Part shown: piece after piece, positions 50,201 to 61,623 of the stretch
Layout: each line of letters opens with the position of its first letter
Position numbering within the stretch: the first letter of the stretch is position 1
NCBI GenBank assembly: GCA_023079485.1
Contig: CM041097.1
Span: forward strand, 14,169,561-14,233,560
Source of the DNA: Archilochus colubris
Taxonomy: Eukaryota; Chordata; Aves; Apodiformes; Trochilidae
DNA length: 64,000 bases
Reading direction: 5' to 3'
Program-made: the position numbers and the translations under genes
Notes under the pieces: model-generated
Told to the model about the DNA's origin: nothing
What the model saw: only the letters and a program-made list of their open reading frames with translations
Databases searched by the model: none

Positions 50201-52154
50201 CTCATGGCATGCTGCCAGGGACACCCAGCTTGCCACCACATCCCCCCCTCAGACAGCTGAGCTCCTCCCAGTAGCTCCCCCTTGGATGCTGGAGGACACT
50301 GGGTGTTGGATGCTGAATCACACAGACAGATGTCCTGTCTCAAACACCTCGCCTGCTCTTAATTATAAAGACACTAAATGATGCATCACCTGAAGGGTCA
50401 CTAAAGGGGACTTCTCTGAACCTCCTCTCCCAGATGGGGTGGCTGGCAGCTGTGCCACATGTCACACGTCACACTCACCCCGTCCCTCTCAGCCTCTCCT
50501 CCTTCCCACGACAACGTCATCCTTCAAAAAACAGCACCTTGAGCCAACAAAGGACAACTCCCCCTCTCCTCAGGGAGGACCACATGTATCTACGTTGTGT
50601 TATTATGAAGGGCAAAATTTCATTCACTTCCCCACGCTTTTACCTTTTCCAGTTTCCCATTGGGCGCTAAATCGCTGCCGTCTCCGGGAGCTGCTCGAGC
50701 CCTGACAGACACGCTGCGGCTGCTACAGGAGTAATTACAACCCTGCAGAAGGCTCCAGGCTGCCATTTCAGTTTCCATGGAAATAAATACTGAATTACTG
50801 AAAACAGAGTATGATGCTTTATGGATTTTGAGGCTTTTGATCATCTCAAAACCACCTTAACCCATTTTTATTGGCACTACCGCTTTGTTTTCAGGGGGGG
50901 AATAATGTTCAACTGTGTGGAAACAGGCAAAGTGACCAAAAGGTGTTTTGAAAGAGTGAAAGAGGGGAAAAAAATAAAAGCCAAAGGATCTGGCTGATGC
51001 TGTAGGGATTTGCAAGGAGAACAGCTGTGCTGGCCAAAGCCACCAGACATGCAGGGGTATCCAGCCCTCGAGAGAGAAGCCCGTGCAGGCTCCTTGGTCC
51101 TTGCCTGCAGCCCCAGCTGAAGCTCTGGGGCTGAAGCAAACCTCCTGCTTTTTGAAGGGGTCATTACAGCCAGCCTAAGTGCTTAAATGCCCAGAATTGC
51201 AGGTGGCCACTTCGTAGGTGTTGAGCTTTAAGATGAAGCTAGAATAAAAAGGAATGGCTTTATGTCCTTCACAACTCATTTAATGAGCAGGGAGCAGTAG
51301 GGAGTAATCTGATACTAAACCTGAATCTCTGCACTGAAGGGGCACAGAGATGTGCTCAGATGGGTTAATTCCACACTGTGCACAGCAACCTTGGGCTCAG
51401 TTCTCACTGCAAGGCTTGGCTGGCAATTCTTCATCATAACAATCTAAAGAAATAATTAGTTTGGGAAGTATACACACAAACCATTTATTCTGAGATCACC
51501 TTAACCTCCATCTCACCATCTGAGCTGTTACAGTGCTTCATGAGAGATTTTGTCCTTACTTGTTTCTGCCCTAACTTAGGTTGTATCTTCCAAGTACCAC
51601 TGCAGCATCTCTGGTATGTGGTCAACGCACTGCAGCAAGTCAAGAAAAAAGTTTAGGAAAAACGCTTGAACTGCAGAGATGAGAGAGGGGCAGAAGGTAA
51701 GATACCATCTCGGCACATCATCTCTAATACTGACTTGAGCTAAAAATCAAACATTTAATTCAGGACAGAAATCCTATATATCTGTTCTGCTAACACTTCT
51801 GAAACGAATTTTTTTGGCAGAGGAACTTTCTGCTTTGTGAGAAATGTCAGCCTCTGGACACACTGTCCTAATTCAGCTGCAAAAACAAATGTCAAAACAG
51901 TGAATTCAAGTTTTAAGCCAGCTCTGGTGGGCAAAATTCGGGTTGAAATGTTTCCTAGCTAAAATTACAGGCCCTCAAAACTTATGAAACAATTCCAATT
52001 GCACTGGTTAGAAGCTTTCATTCCTCTAACATGGAACAGTCAGCAGGCAGGGATTAGACTTGGTCTGTGTTGTAGCCCACCCACACGTGTACACTTCTCT
52101 GATGTTTTACCTTCTATGTGAAGGGACAGGAATAGATGCTGAAAAAACAGGACC

Positions 52155-52174
52155 ATGTATTACTATGTATTACT
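52155..52174 (+). repeat. Perfect 10-bp tandem duplication
   Basis: ATGTATTACT occurs twice head to tail. Short intronic duplication with no evident function. Confidence 0.8.
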
Positions 52175-55100
52175 CAGCAAGTTTGACATACGTATATTCA
52201 GCTATTTGGTTTCAAATCTAATAGCTAAGGGAATTAAATGAAATTGGAAGGTTAGCACAGGTATTTTGCATATTTAAAGGGAATGCTGCAGAACAGAAGA
52301 CACTCCAGGCCCAGGAAAGAAGAGAAAGTCTGATTGTGAAACCTGGGAATTCAGACAGTCCTGCAAAGACAGCTCAGAGTTCATTGCTTCCTCTGAAGCA
52401 GGAAAAGGGAGGTGTGGAGCTCATCACAGATTTGGTCTGGACATCAGCTACTGCCACAGGATGAACTGAGCTGCACTCCGCCCCTGCCAGCTTCTTCTTT
52501 TCTCACTGTAGCTAAAAATGACTTTCAAACACAGCTTGAGATAGAAAAGTAAATCACTGCCCTGCAGCTTAGGAAGAGCAAGACAGGGAGAACACCACAG
52601 CCTAATTTTCAGAGATGCTGCTGCAATTCAGCCATCATGAAGGTCAGTGTGAAACAGAGGGCTCGTGCCCAAGGAAACACCGACTGCAGCCAAGACCCAA
52701 GTTCAGAACTGCCCAACACTTACAGAAAATAGCTCCTGCATGACTCTTCCACAGTCATGGTTTAATCACAAAGTTACCCCAGATTCAGGCATCCTTCTAC
52801 CTGTCTTGCTCAGCAGAGGAACTCACTGCTGGAGCCAGAGGTTCTCAGTTCCCATCCTGACTCCAGTGGAGTGGAAACACCAAGCCACGCAGTGTGTGTT
52901 ATGCAAAAAATGTAAGCCTCTGTGTGTTATTTAAAGTGTTCTAGTCAGATGTTGTGCTTAACACCACTGTTATCTCCACAACCATTCTGCTTCAACACCT
53001 CTTCCTATCTTTGTTTCCTAAAAGCTTTTCCAGCTGCATCAATCCCTTTTGCTATCTCAAATCCTGTTGTATCACTGCTATCACATGAAGAATACACTTA
53101 TCTCATACCTCCTGGGGTTATTATGTTAAAAAAAACAAAAATCCCTTTGGAAATCATTCTCCTTCTGCACAAACAAAATATTATTTCAGAAGTGAATGAA
53201 CACAGTCCCAGTGATGTAATCATTATGCAATTACTGAGTATGATGTAACAGGAGGCCACAAAGCAAAGCATCTTCCTCCAGACTGTAAGAAAAGTTCAAG
53301 CAAATGTTTGGGGCTCTTGGCACCATTCTTGCTCATGCAAGGAGGACAATAACTCAGCTAACTCTTCTAATGCCCTGCTTCCTTGCACAGCCTCTGGAAA
53401 AGCAAAGGAAAACAAAGGCATTGATCACCCACACGTGCATAAGTTGAGCCCACACGGTGTTTCTGGGAATATTATACATTTCAGTGCATCCAAGAAAATG
53501 TCAGACAGTGTTTGCCTTCTACTTAAAGCTTATTCACAAACCGAATATATAAAATATTTTGTTCTTACAAAACAGGCATCAGAAGCTTCAATCAAATTAT
53601 TGAAATTTAAGTTGCATTTCCAATTAACTCTGATGAGACAAGAGTCAGACCAACAGAGTGCCTCCACAGGGAGGCAAATAAGCACTGCTGAGGATGCCCC
53701 TGACTGAAATGCAATCTGGGCTGAAACAGGACAGAGTGATGGGCAAAAGTTACCATTTTTAGGTGTTATGGGCCCTATGAGTGTGCTCTGTGCTAAAAGT
53801 ATGGCTAAAGGCTGAGAGGTGTTTGCAAATCCATCCAAGAAGGGAGCTCACCACTGACTTCAGGACAGGCTGGCAAAGTAGAGGTGTTTACAGAAGATGG
53901 CTTGTCAAACAGACAGATGCAGCAAATAAAAAATTAAGAAAATGCAAAGTGGGGAGAGAGAATATGCAAGGAAATCCTGCAGAAGCATGTCCCTGACCTG
54001 CCTTTACACAAGCACAGCAGGAACCCATTCCTCCCCTTAGGCTGCCTGACACCCACCCAGCACCCACTCAGGCTGCTGCCATATATACTATTCCTTGCTC
54101 TCCAGAAGTCTATGTTTTTAGTGCTGTAATGCTGGCAGGTACCTCTGGCTCTCCAAATGGTGTCTTCACACACTGGAGATGCTGCTGGTGCAGAGAGCCT
54201 CAGAACAGACCAGGGGGTTATGGCACAGGAGAGTTTCCAAACCACAAAGGGCAATGCCTAGGACTTGACTTACACGCCTAGCCTGGAGCAAGTAAGCACC
54301 CAGATGCTGTTGCTGCTTTGAAATATGCACTGTGTGAACACCAAGAGCTTTTGCAGTTATAAGAGGAAATAATTTGCTACTAAATTTTAGGAGGGAGTAT
54401 CTGTTTCAGGGCTGATGCCTATACTTCATCATGAGAGATCAGGGGGAACCTCTCACAGGGAAAAAGGGACAGGTTACTAAATCACTGCTCATTGAATAAC
54501 CTTCTCCACACTCCTGTGCTGGGAACTCCCTATACAACCTCTGCAAACAAGAACATTTTTTTGGTTGACATTTTTGTTTTGGGTAAGGTTTACTTACACC
54601 CTACAATAGACTGGCTGCAAGTGATGGCTGGGACCTGCAGGAAGGTGTAGTGCTTAACAGCAATTTTGGCACATCAAAGCACAACCAAAGTGAAGAACAG
54701 CTGCTGGTGCCCAGAGGGCTCCAGACATCCCTCTGCTGTAGCCCACAGGCAGCACCCAAACAAGGGTCCTCACAGTAAAGGCTGCTGTTCTGCTGGGTGC
54801 TCACCATGGCCTTCCCCACAGCAACTAATGGGAGAAGAAGCAGCAGAAACCTGCCCCCAGCACCACAGGACAGGCTCCTACCCTACCATGCCAGCATCAC
54901 AGCACCATAACCACCTATCCTGTACCCCAGGAAAACAGCAAATGGCTGAAGGGCTGCTGGACTCACAGCATCTGTGCTGGGTATAAAGGGCTTTCCCTTC
55001 TGCATAGCTAATCCTCCCTACCCAGGTATTAAAACCAGAGTAACTCCCGTGCTAATACTTGCTTTCAACAGAAACTGTCATTCTTTAAAAGCCTAAATTA

Positions 55101-56713
55101 CAGGTTTGCTGCCTCTGAGTATTAGAAAAGACCCAGCATTAAGTCTTTCACTTCCAGAGTTAAAGCCAAGACCTGCTGCAGGAAACAGGTTGCTCCATGC
55201 AAAAGGGAAATTTTCAGGGAACAGACATAGGGTTCATGGTGTCAGCCAGAAAGTCTCACAGAAGCAGACATCATCCACAAAGCAGGACAGCCATGGTTAA
55301 ATACTGTTTTCTGCACCTCTGGGAACCACAGTCCAAAAGGGGATTGTACACACGCCCACCAAAAAACACCCCAGTCCCTTAGCTGAGCACAGGTGCAGGG
55401 AAGAGGAGAGACACAGGGCTTGAGTGGGTCCAATAAAACAAAACAACTGCAGACTCAGATCTCAACACATCACTGAAAATATTATGGTTTTGATTTTAAA
55501 GAAGTCCTCCATCAGGGGATGGAGGTACAAAATCTGGTTTGTAAACATAATTTATGGGGACTGGTGCAGTCCTTGCTATTGCATTTTTTGCCATGAGGAC
55601 ACCTTACTCAGGGACATTTATTATCCTTTCCCCACTCTGCCATAAAGGTCTGAGATTAAAAAGAACAAATGCACTATAACTAAGCTCTTTACAGGAGAAA
55701 AAACTAGATCAAATATTATCTTCTATGCCTTGAAAAAAATTGGAAATATTTAGACAGAAGAGAGAGACAGAACTGGCCTTGAAAGTAGTAATTTGAGTAA
55801 GAAGTTGAACTGAATTACAGGGAAGAAACTGAGGTGTGCTCCTGCTCCAAAAACTTTCCACAGCATTACCTTACCCTCCCTATGACTCTGACATCCTTTA
55901 TCCCACCTGTGATATTTATGTCTGATAGCAGGGGACAGTAATCTGGGTCACTGACAGCCAGGACAGCCACCAACAGCCCTCAGCAAGAGCTGCTGGAAAA
56001 GCAAGCAGCACTGTGGAGTCCCAGCTCTATGCCTCTGGGGCTCTTTCTGGGGGAAGAAGAGGGGAAAAAGGTTTTATCTATGGACATTCATAGTGCAAGA
56101 TAACTTCTGGGGGGGTGAAGTGGTTATGGGGGTTTGGGATGCTCTCTCCTTCCACCACAGACATGCAAGGGTAACAGAGGCTCCCTCTAATTAAGGAGAA
56201 TGGGTGCAACCTCAAAATAAGAGTTTGCACAAGACATCCACCCCAGGTACTTTAGAGCTTCAAGTGCTAATAAGGTTATTGCAAGATGCTAGGATGTACT
56301 TCTGTCATTTAAATTTGTGATGTGACAGTGGAAAGCCAAGCAAGTCACAGCAAAATGGCCCACACAGGCACCATCCCAACTCCCAGATGGAAGAACAAAA
56401 ATTTCCCATCGCATCAGTTGTATGGGAATTCAGGAAAGAAAACTATATGAAGTCCTTTTGCAGCATCCGCAGAAGACCCTAAGCAAACAGTCGTGACAAA
56501 ACAAGCACAAACAAGAGGAGGAGGCCCAATTAGACAGACAAAATAGTGTAGAAATCTACCCATGACCCATAACCACTTTACTATTGGAAATACTCTTAAA
56601 ACCAGTCTGGTCAGACCCAAAGTTTCCAGTTAGCAACAGCAGGATTTCTTACCAGCAACCCCTTCCCCCTCATCCATTCCCACCCGGCCTGGAAGAAGGA
56701 CCTTAGCCCTTAC

Positions 56714-57046
56714 CTGACATGCATTGTAGAGAAGCTGATGCTCAAATTTCTTGATCCCCAAAATATTCTGGAACATCTCGTAGAGCTGCTCCTTGCTGAG
56801 GATGAGCTCTGAGGCAGCACTCGCTGTCATCCTGGCCTGCTGCTTGCGGGGATCCTCCTCCCCACGGTAAATGGCATCAAACTTAGCCATCCAAGAGCTC
56901 AGAACTGTCTCCTTGCTGAGGCCATCAATCTCTGGCAGGCTCCTCACTCTCTTCTCAATGTGCTTCTTGAAGACCTCCCGGGAGTCGTTTGCTGAGCACC
57001 CCCCACTCTGCACCATCCTGGCCACACGGTCACTTTTCAGAAACAC
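56714..57046 (-). CDS. CADPS: CADPS internal exon, 111 codons, N-terminal helical region
   Basis: This is the largest CADPS exon in the window, 333 nt or 111 whole codons, from [16 protein letters not shown] to [11 protein letters not shown]. The acceptor is TTTTTTGCAG|GTG and the donor CAG|GTAAGG, phase 0 at both ends. It contains [20 protein letters not shown], then [20 protein letters not shown], then [18 protein letters not shown]. These are hallmark segments of the CAPS family N-terminal region, predicted mostly helical and thought to support protein-protein contacts. The [16 protein letters not shown] stretch distinguishes it from CADPS2, which has a different sequence there. It joins directly in frame to the exons at 61510 and 27980. 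No frameshift or stop is present. Confidence 0.97.
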
Positions 57047-58975
57047 CTGCAAAAAAGGGGAGACTTCAAATGGTGTCATGGTTAAAAAAAAAGATAAAAT
57101 CTCACTTAAGTAGCTTAAAACGTGGTTTTAGCTAACTGGGCTGCCAGTTCACTTCCCAGCTCCTCACTCAGCAACCACATGTTGCCAGATGGACAGAGGC
57201 TTCAAGCTCTACCTTGGGAAGTGTAATGAAATCAGGTGAAGCTTCTGCTTTGCATCTGCTAAAATGGAACATTTTGATGCAATTACAACTTCACAAGATG
57301 TTGCAGTTGCACCTCACCAGATAGATAAATGCCCTTTGGGATGGTAAGATTATATTTTGCTTTATCAAATGTTTTAATAAGGAAGTTATTGCACAACTAC
57401 ATTCACCTAGCCAAATTCTGCCCTTCCAAAGGGAGCCCAATCATCCCACTCAAGTCAGCAGCACTGCTTTGCACTTATCCTGGTGGCCAGGCCCCTGGGA
57501 AACCTCTGACCAGTGCAAGGACCAGGCTTACATTAAGCTACTTCACCAGAGGAGATCTTTGCAGACTGTCCTGCTGTTATGATGGGAATGACATTTTATT
57601 AATGAATATAATGTTACCTTCAGCTAACATGTGTCTCCACTTCTCCCATAAGCTCATCTTTCCAACCTGGGCAGCCACTACTGTTAAAATGCCCCAGGAA
57701 AAGGCAAGAAAGAATGGGATGATCTTTGCAGTGTGATGGGTGAGCACCAAGGCAACTTGGATCATTCAAAGGCACATAGACAGTGACATGGCCAGAGGTG
57801 GAGAAAGCCAAATTCCTTCCTGCTGAACTAGCAGGAAGTTCTAGGCTGGTTTGGGAAGGCTGGAGGCTGCCTGGAAAAGCTCTGCAGAGGGAGCAGCCTG
57901 CAAGGTGCAGGACACTGACAGCAGGAAGGAGAGAGGGATGGAGAAGGTGTTCAATAAGGATTCTCTTCCCACTGCAAGAGCAGTAGAAGGGTCAAAACAC
58001 AGCAGATCCCTGCAGAACAGGAGATGCCATGGGGGCAAAGCAGAGCTGAAAGAAGAGGGACAGGGGATATTGTGTTTGTTCTCCTCTCCCAAGCCCTGAA
58101 CACAGGAGAGCAATCAATGTCCAGCAAAAACTGCTGGTTTATTAATGATGCTGAGAATGGATGAATGCAGCAGGCTGGGAAGAAGCTGTGCCAGAAGAGG
58201 GGTGTATCTGTCAGCTCTCAATAATTAAAGAGCTTGAGGATGACTTTAGGACATCATAGATTTTTTCAATACCACTTAACATCATGGTACACCATGTTCC
58301 CAGATGCTTGATGGCAGACATCTGCTGGTACTGGTCATGGGTTTTGCTCCAGGACCAGTCCAGAAACGCTGCTGAGGAAGAGCTGAGCTGCTTCCTTCAA
58401 ACATCACTGTGCTAGGGAGTGCTCCCTGCAAATGAAACAGGCAGGATGCCACCAGCAGCCTCTTCAGTCCACACTGGAACAATACCAGCAGATACTTTGC
58501 TTCCTTGCAGAGCTTAAATATCAGTGATAACTCCCTCACTGTGTGGGGGTGCTTTTAAGTAATAGATGAGAGCTATCAACATCCAAGCTCTCAATGCAGC
58601 CATGGAAGTCCCCAGTGCACTGACTGCTGGAAATGGTGGAAGGTCATGGTGAAGGTCTCTGCTGTGACATCCTTGGCTCCCACATCCCCTCTCCAATCAC
58701 CCGCTCTGGGTCCCTCTGGAATGACCCTGTGCAACAGTGCCAGTGACTTCTCATACCCACCAGCACCAGTGGCTGCTGTTATCTGTGGCCCTTGAGCCCA
58801 TTGGAGTGGTGACAACACTGACAGGAGAGGGAACTGACCCCCCTGACCCCCCTCTCTTCCCCCAGCCCCCAATTTCTCCCCTGGGTGCAGAGGGAACGGG
58901 GGCTGCGGCTGGCAGGGAGCAGGCAGGCGCCGGGCAGACACGAAGCAGCAGAAAGAGACTGTGAAATAGGAAGAT

Positions 58976-59000
58976 AAAAAAAGAAAAAGAAAAAAAAAAG
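58976..59000 (+). repeat. A-rich low-complexity run
   Basis: A-rich run with G interruptions immediately after a GC-rich stretch. No retroposon body was identified, although the arrangement resembles a 3' tail. Confidence 0.65.
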
Positions 59001-60810
59001 AGGTGTTCTGTCCTGCAGAGCAAGCTGCTTTCTTTAGAAAACACACCAGGCAAATCACCCAGCTGTTAAGACTACATAGCAGGACTGCCAGGAGTCAAGA
59101 ACTGATGGAGCAAAACCCTGGCAAGGGTGCACACACCAGCACAGGCAGAGGGGAAACTGGCCCTGCAAGTTGGGTCAGGCATCTCCTGGCACCTCCATGG
59201 ATGCTGCCCCCAGGTCAGGCATGGTCCTGGCTCTGTCTGCCCACAGCAGAGTGGAAATGGTTCTAACCAAGCATTTCCCTCACACCTGCCAAAGCAGCTG
59301 CTGTGCACAGCGCTGGCTGACAGGGGAAGCTTTACTCATTAGAAGTAAAAGGAGGTGAGACAGGCTCTCCTGGAGTGTCTGTCAGAGCCTGCTGGGCCCA
59401 TCTCACATATGTGGATCTGCAGCATTCCTGCAGGCTCAGCACTGCTTGGCAGATCAGCAGTGGAGGCTGCTCAGCTCACTCAATCTCTTAATTTGACAAT
59501 CGCACACTTACCCCTTGTCAGCATGACTTGACAGCTGAACGTGGCCATGCAAACACATCCATGGCATGAGCAAACACCCTTCTGGCCTACCATGTCATCT
59601 TTACCTTTCTTTCTCCATAAAAAAAAAAAAATAGTTCCCCAGGGTCAGATCCTATTCTGCACTGATATTAAGTGAACCCCTTAGAAATGCCAGTCGTGTC
59701 CTGAGCAGAAAAGGCCAGCTGAGCAAAAAGCCAAGTTTTTGTATTATCCAAGCCATCATCCAGATTTACAAGTCATTACCTAAACGCCTGTTTCAAGACA
59801 GCATCTATCCAAGGGACAGTAAATTGCATAAAACTGAGATTTGCAGGAGCTGAGATAAGCAGGAGCTGCTGTGACTGCACCACAGCTCCACAGAGGGTGG
59901 GCACCTCTCTGCAAGAGAGGAGGGGACGGAGCATCCTCAGCAGGGAGGGCAGCTCGGGCACTGAGAGGGGACAGAGGTTTCTTCAGTGAGGCTGTGTCTT
60001 GTGCCATCACAAATGGTGCCAAGGAAGACACAGGCAGCCACCCTAAAGCAGCACAAAAGCTGTAAATACACAACAGTGACTTGAAGGAAAACAGTTAAAA
60101 AAGAACAAAAATAGAGTTGTGCTACCGGACACTGAGTGATCTATTTATGCTTTTTTTGTGGCCTATTTTAAGAGGACAGAGCCAGTGGAGTGTCCAGTTG
60201 AACTGAAGACATGGGGTTTGCAGACATCTCATGCTGATCAACTGTTCTGGGAATGTCTGAACACCTGGGGGAATTATACAGCATAGGAGTTCTGGAGCTA
60301 GTCAGGACACACTTTCAGCCTGACCCACCAGTGAAAGACAGATGTATTTTGCCTGTTTTTAAGCAGTTCTTTTTCTCCTGCCCAACAGTCTTATCAGAAC
60401 AGATTATGCTGCTCTTACATCCTAAAATGAAGCTCACGCCATCTTGAAAACCTTCTCTGAGAGCATCTGTTCAGAGAAGCTGTGATAAACTGATGATCCC
60501 TTGGCAATTTATTTTCTGATAAGAGATGTAAATTATTCTTAGCTTCCTTCCTGTACAGAGAATGATGGAGCAGTAACTACTCAGCCAGTTTAATAGAGTT
60601 AATCCAGAGATAATTTGTGCTTTCCTTACACAGAAGCAATTGCTGTCATTTTTTATAGAGTTAAAATTCTCTTCAGTTCTAGTATCTGATTTTTGTCCTC
60701 TCCTAAGATTTCACTTCCAAAAGATATTTTATATAGGTAATTCAAAATCTTCACCTTTTATGGCAGAATAGCTCTAGGGAAAAGGAGAAATGGTTTGCAG
60801 AAAGGCTAGC

Positions 60811-60849
60811 AAAAAAAAAAAAAAGGAAAAAAACAAAAAAGAAAAAAAC
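60811..60849 (+). repeat. A-rich low-complexity run, 39 bp
   Basis: It starts with fourteen A followed by interrupted A runs with G and C. This is the longest A-rich tract in the window. No target-site duplication or element body was recognised. Confidence 0.75.
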
Positions 60850-61509
60850 AACACTCTTCACAAAAATCACAAGCACTGACTTCTTTCAAAACCAGAGAAG
60901 TTTTTCTCCTTCCTTCTGAGAAAAGCTACGAAAGGCAGTGTTGAGGGCTGCATACAAAGAGGTGCAAAAACACAGCCTGCATAATTATTCTTTTGCACAA
61001 TTATGAACAGTGCTTCTTGTTCTTTGGTTTCATCTAGTTTTGTAGATGTACATCCTCCTCCCCACCCCTTTCCTTTACAGCTCTTGTCACACCAAAGTGA
61101 AAAGACAAGACTCCTGCAGAAAACCCCAGGGTCAATTAAAGAAAATATGAAACCATCAGCAAGAACTGAACATTTTGCCCAGTTTTCTCTTGGTATTTGT
61201 CACAGACAGCAGGTGACATTTATTTTATATTGTGGCATCTTCCCTGTTTTAAAGGCATCAGGAAGATATTTTTCAGCTTAAAGGGGGATCTGCCCCACAG
61301 TCAAGCTCCAGGATCCACTGTGGAGTAGAGGTTGCTGCGGTTGCATGTTCAAACCCTGAACCTGGGTAACTTTGTGATGAACCCAACATCAGAAGGAAGA
61401 AGCCTTCAACTTGCCTTTGTTTTGTGCTGCTTGATCAAGGACAATCTCTTAGTTCAGAATTTGACTCTGTCTGTGAATAGGGGTGAGCACAGGGATTGTC
61501 TCTCCTTAC

Positions 61510-61623
61510 CTCGTAGTAGCTCTGAACAGCGTTTATAAATGCTTCATCTGCCACAATCTGGGTTTCCCCGTTGAGAAAGGCCTGGAAACGATCTTTGATT
61601 GTCTGGAGCTGCTGCTTACTGAT
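61510..61623 (-). CDS. CADPS: CADPS internal exon (probably exon 2), N-terminal conserved region
   Basis: This 114-nt exon encodes 38 complete codons, starting [16 protein letters not shown] and ending INAVQSYYE. The acceptor reads TTTTGCAG just before ATC, and the donor is GAG|GTAAGG, so both ends are phase 0. The segment is the strongly conserved stretch that follows the low-complexity acidic/Gly-Ser N-terminus of CAPS proteins. It is helical and rich in Q, K and F, and has no catalytic residues. I call it exon 2 because in the human gene, as I remember it, the preceding residues belong to a single first exon. That exon is not in the window. The open frame continues past the donor for about 25 codons into intron, but those codons are not CADPS-like. 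Confidence 0.96.

Larger units (their letters stand above)
27981..56713 (-). other. CADPS: CADPS 28.7-kb intron
   Basis: This is the largest complete intron in the window, 28733 bp, with donor GTAAGG at 56713 and acceptor TTTTTGTACAG ending at 27981. Identified contents are a CR1 3' fragment (29069-29395), simple repeats, a 117-bp tandem duplication (38182-38417) and a CpG-enriched patch (about 50450-50725). It also has AT-rich blocks with TAATTA-type motifs near 30860-31260, 38860-38995, 48370-48720 and 49830-50010. No nested gene was recognised. GC-rich sections at 37.6-38.5 and 39.1-39.8 kb give long but featureless open frames. Confidence 0.85.
57047..61509 (-). other. CADPS: CADPS intron between the two N-terminal exons
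   Basis: This 4463-bp intron has donor GTAAGG at 61509 and acceptor TTTTTTGCAG ending at 57047. It includes A-rich runs at 58976-59000, 59620-59632 and 60811-60849. A moderately GC-rich section lies at about 58840-58940. No additional exon or RNA gene was recognised. Confidence 0.9.
3322..61623 (-). other. CADPS: CADPS gene body, partial (8 internal exons)
   Basis: This spans the part of the calcium-dependent secretion activator 1 gene that lies in the window. Eight minus-strand exons total 1206 nt (402 codons). All are bounded by GT donors and AG acceptors, and their phases match at every junction (0,0,0,0,2,0,2, leaving in phase 0). The conceptual product runs without a gap from the N-terminal conserved region ([13 protein letters not shown]) through the C2-like domain to the PH start ([17 protein letters not shown]). 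CAPS1 is a cytosolic and peripheral membrane factor that primes dense-core and synaptic vesicles for Ca2+-triggered fusion. The paralogue call rests on remembered differences: the [18 protein letters not shown] and [14 protein letters not shown] segments fit CADPS, not CADPS2. Both gene ends are outside the window. Total span here is about 58.3 kb, over 97% intron. Confidence 0.96.

Noticed and set aside
61340..61380. TTCAAACCC sequence resembling a tRNA T-loop
   Set aside because: No matching acceptor, D-arm or anticodon arm surrounds it, so no tRNA can be folded by eye.
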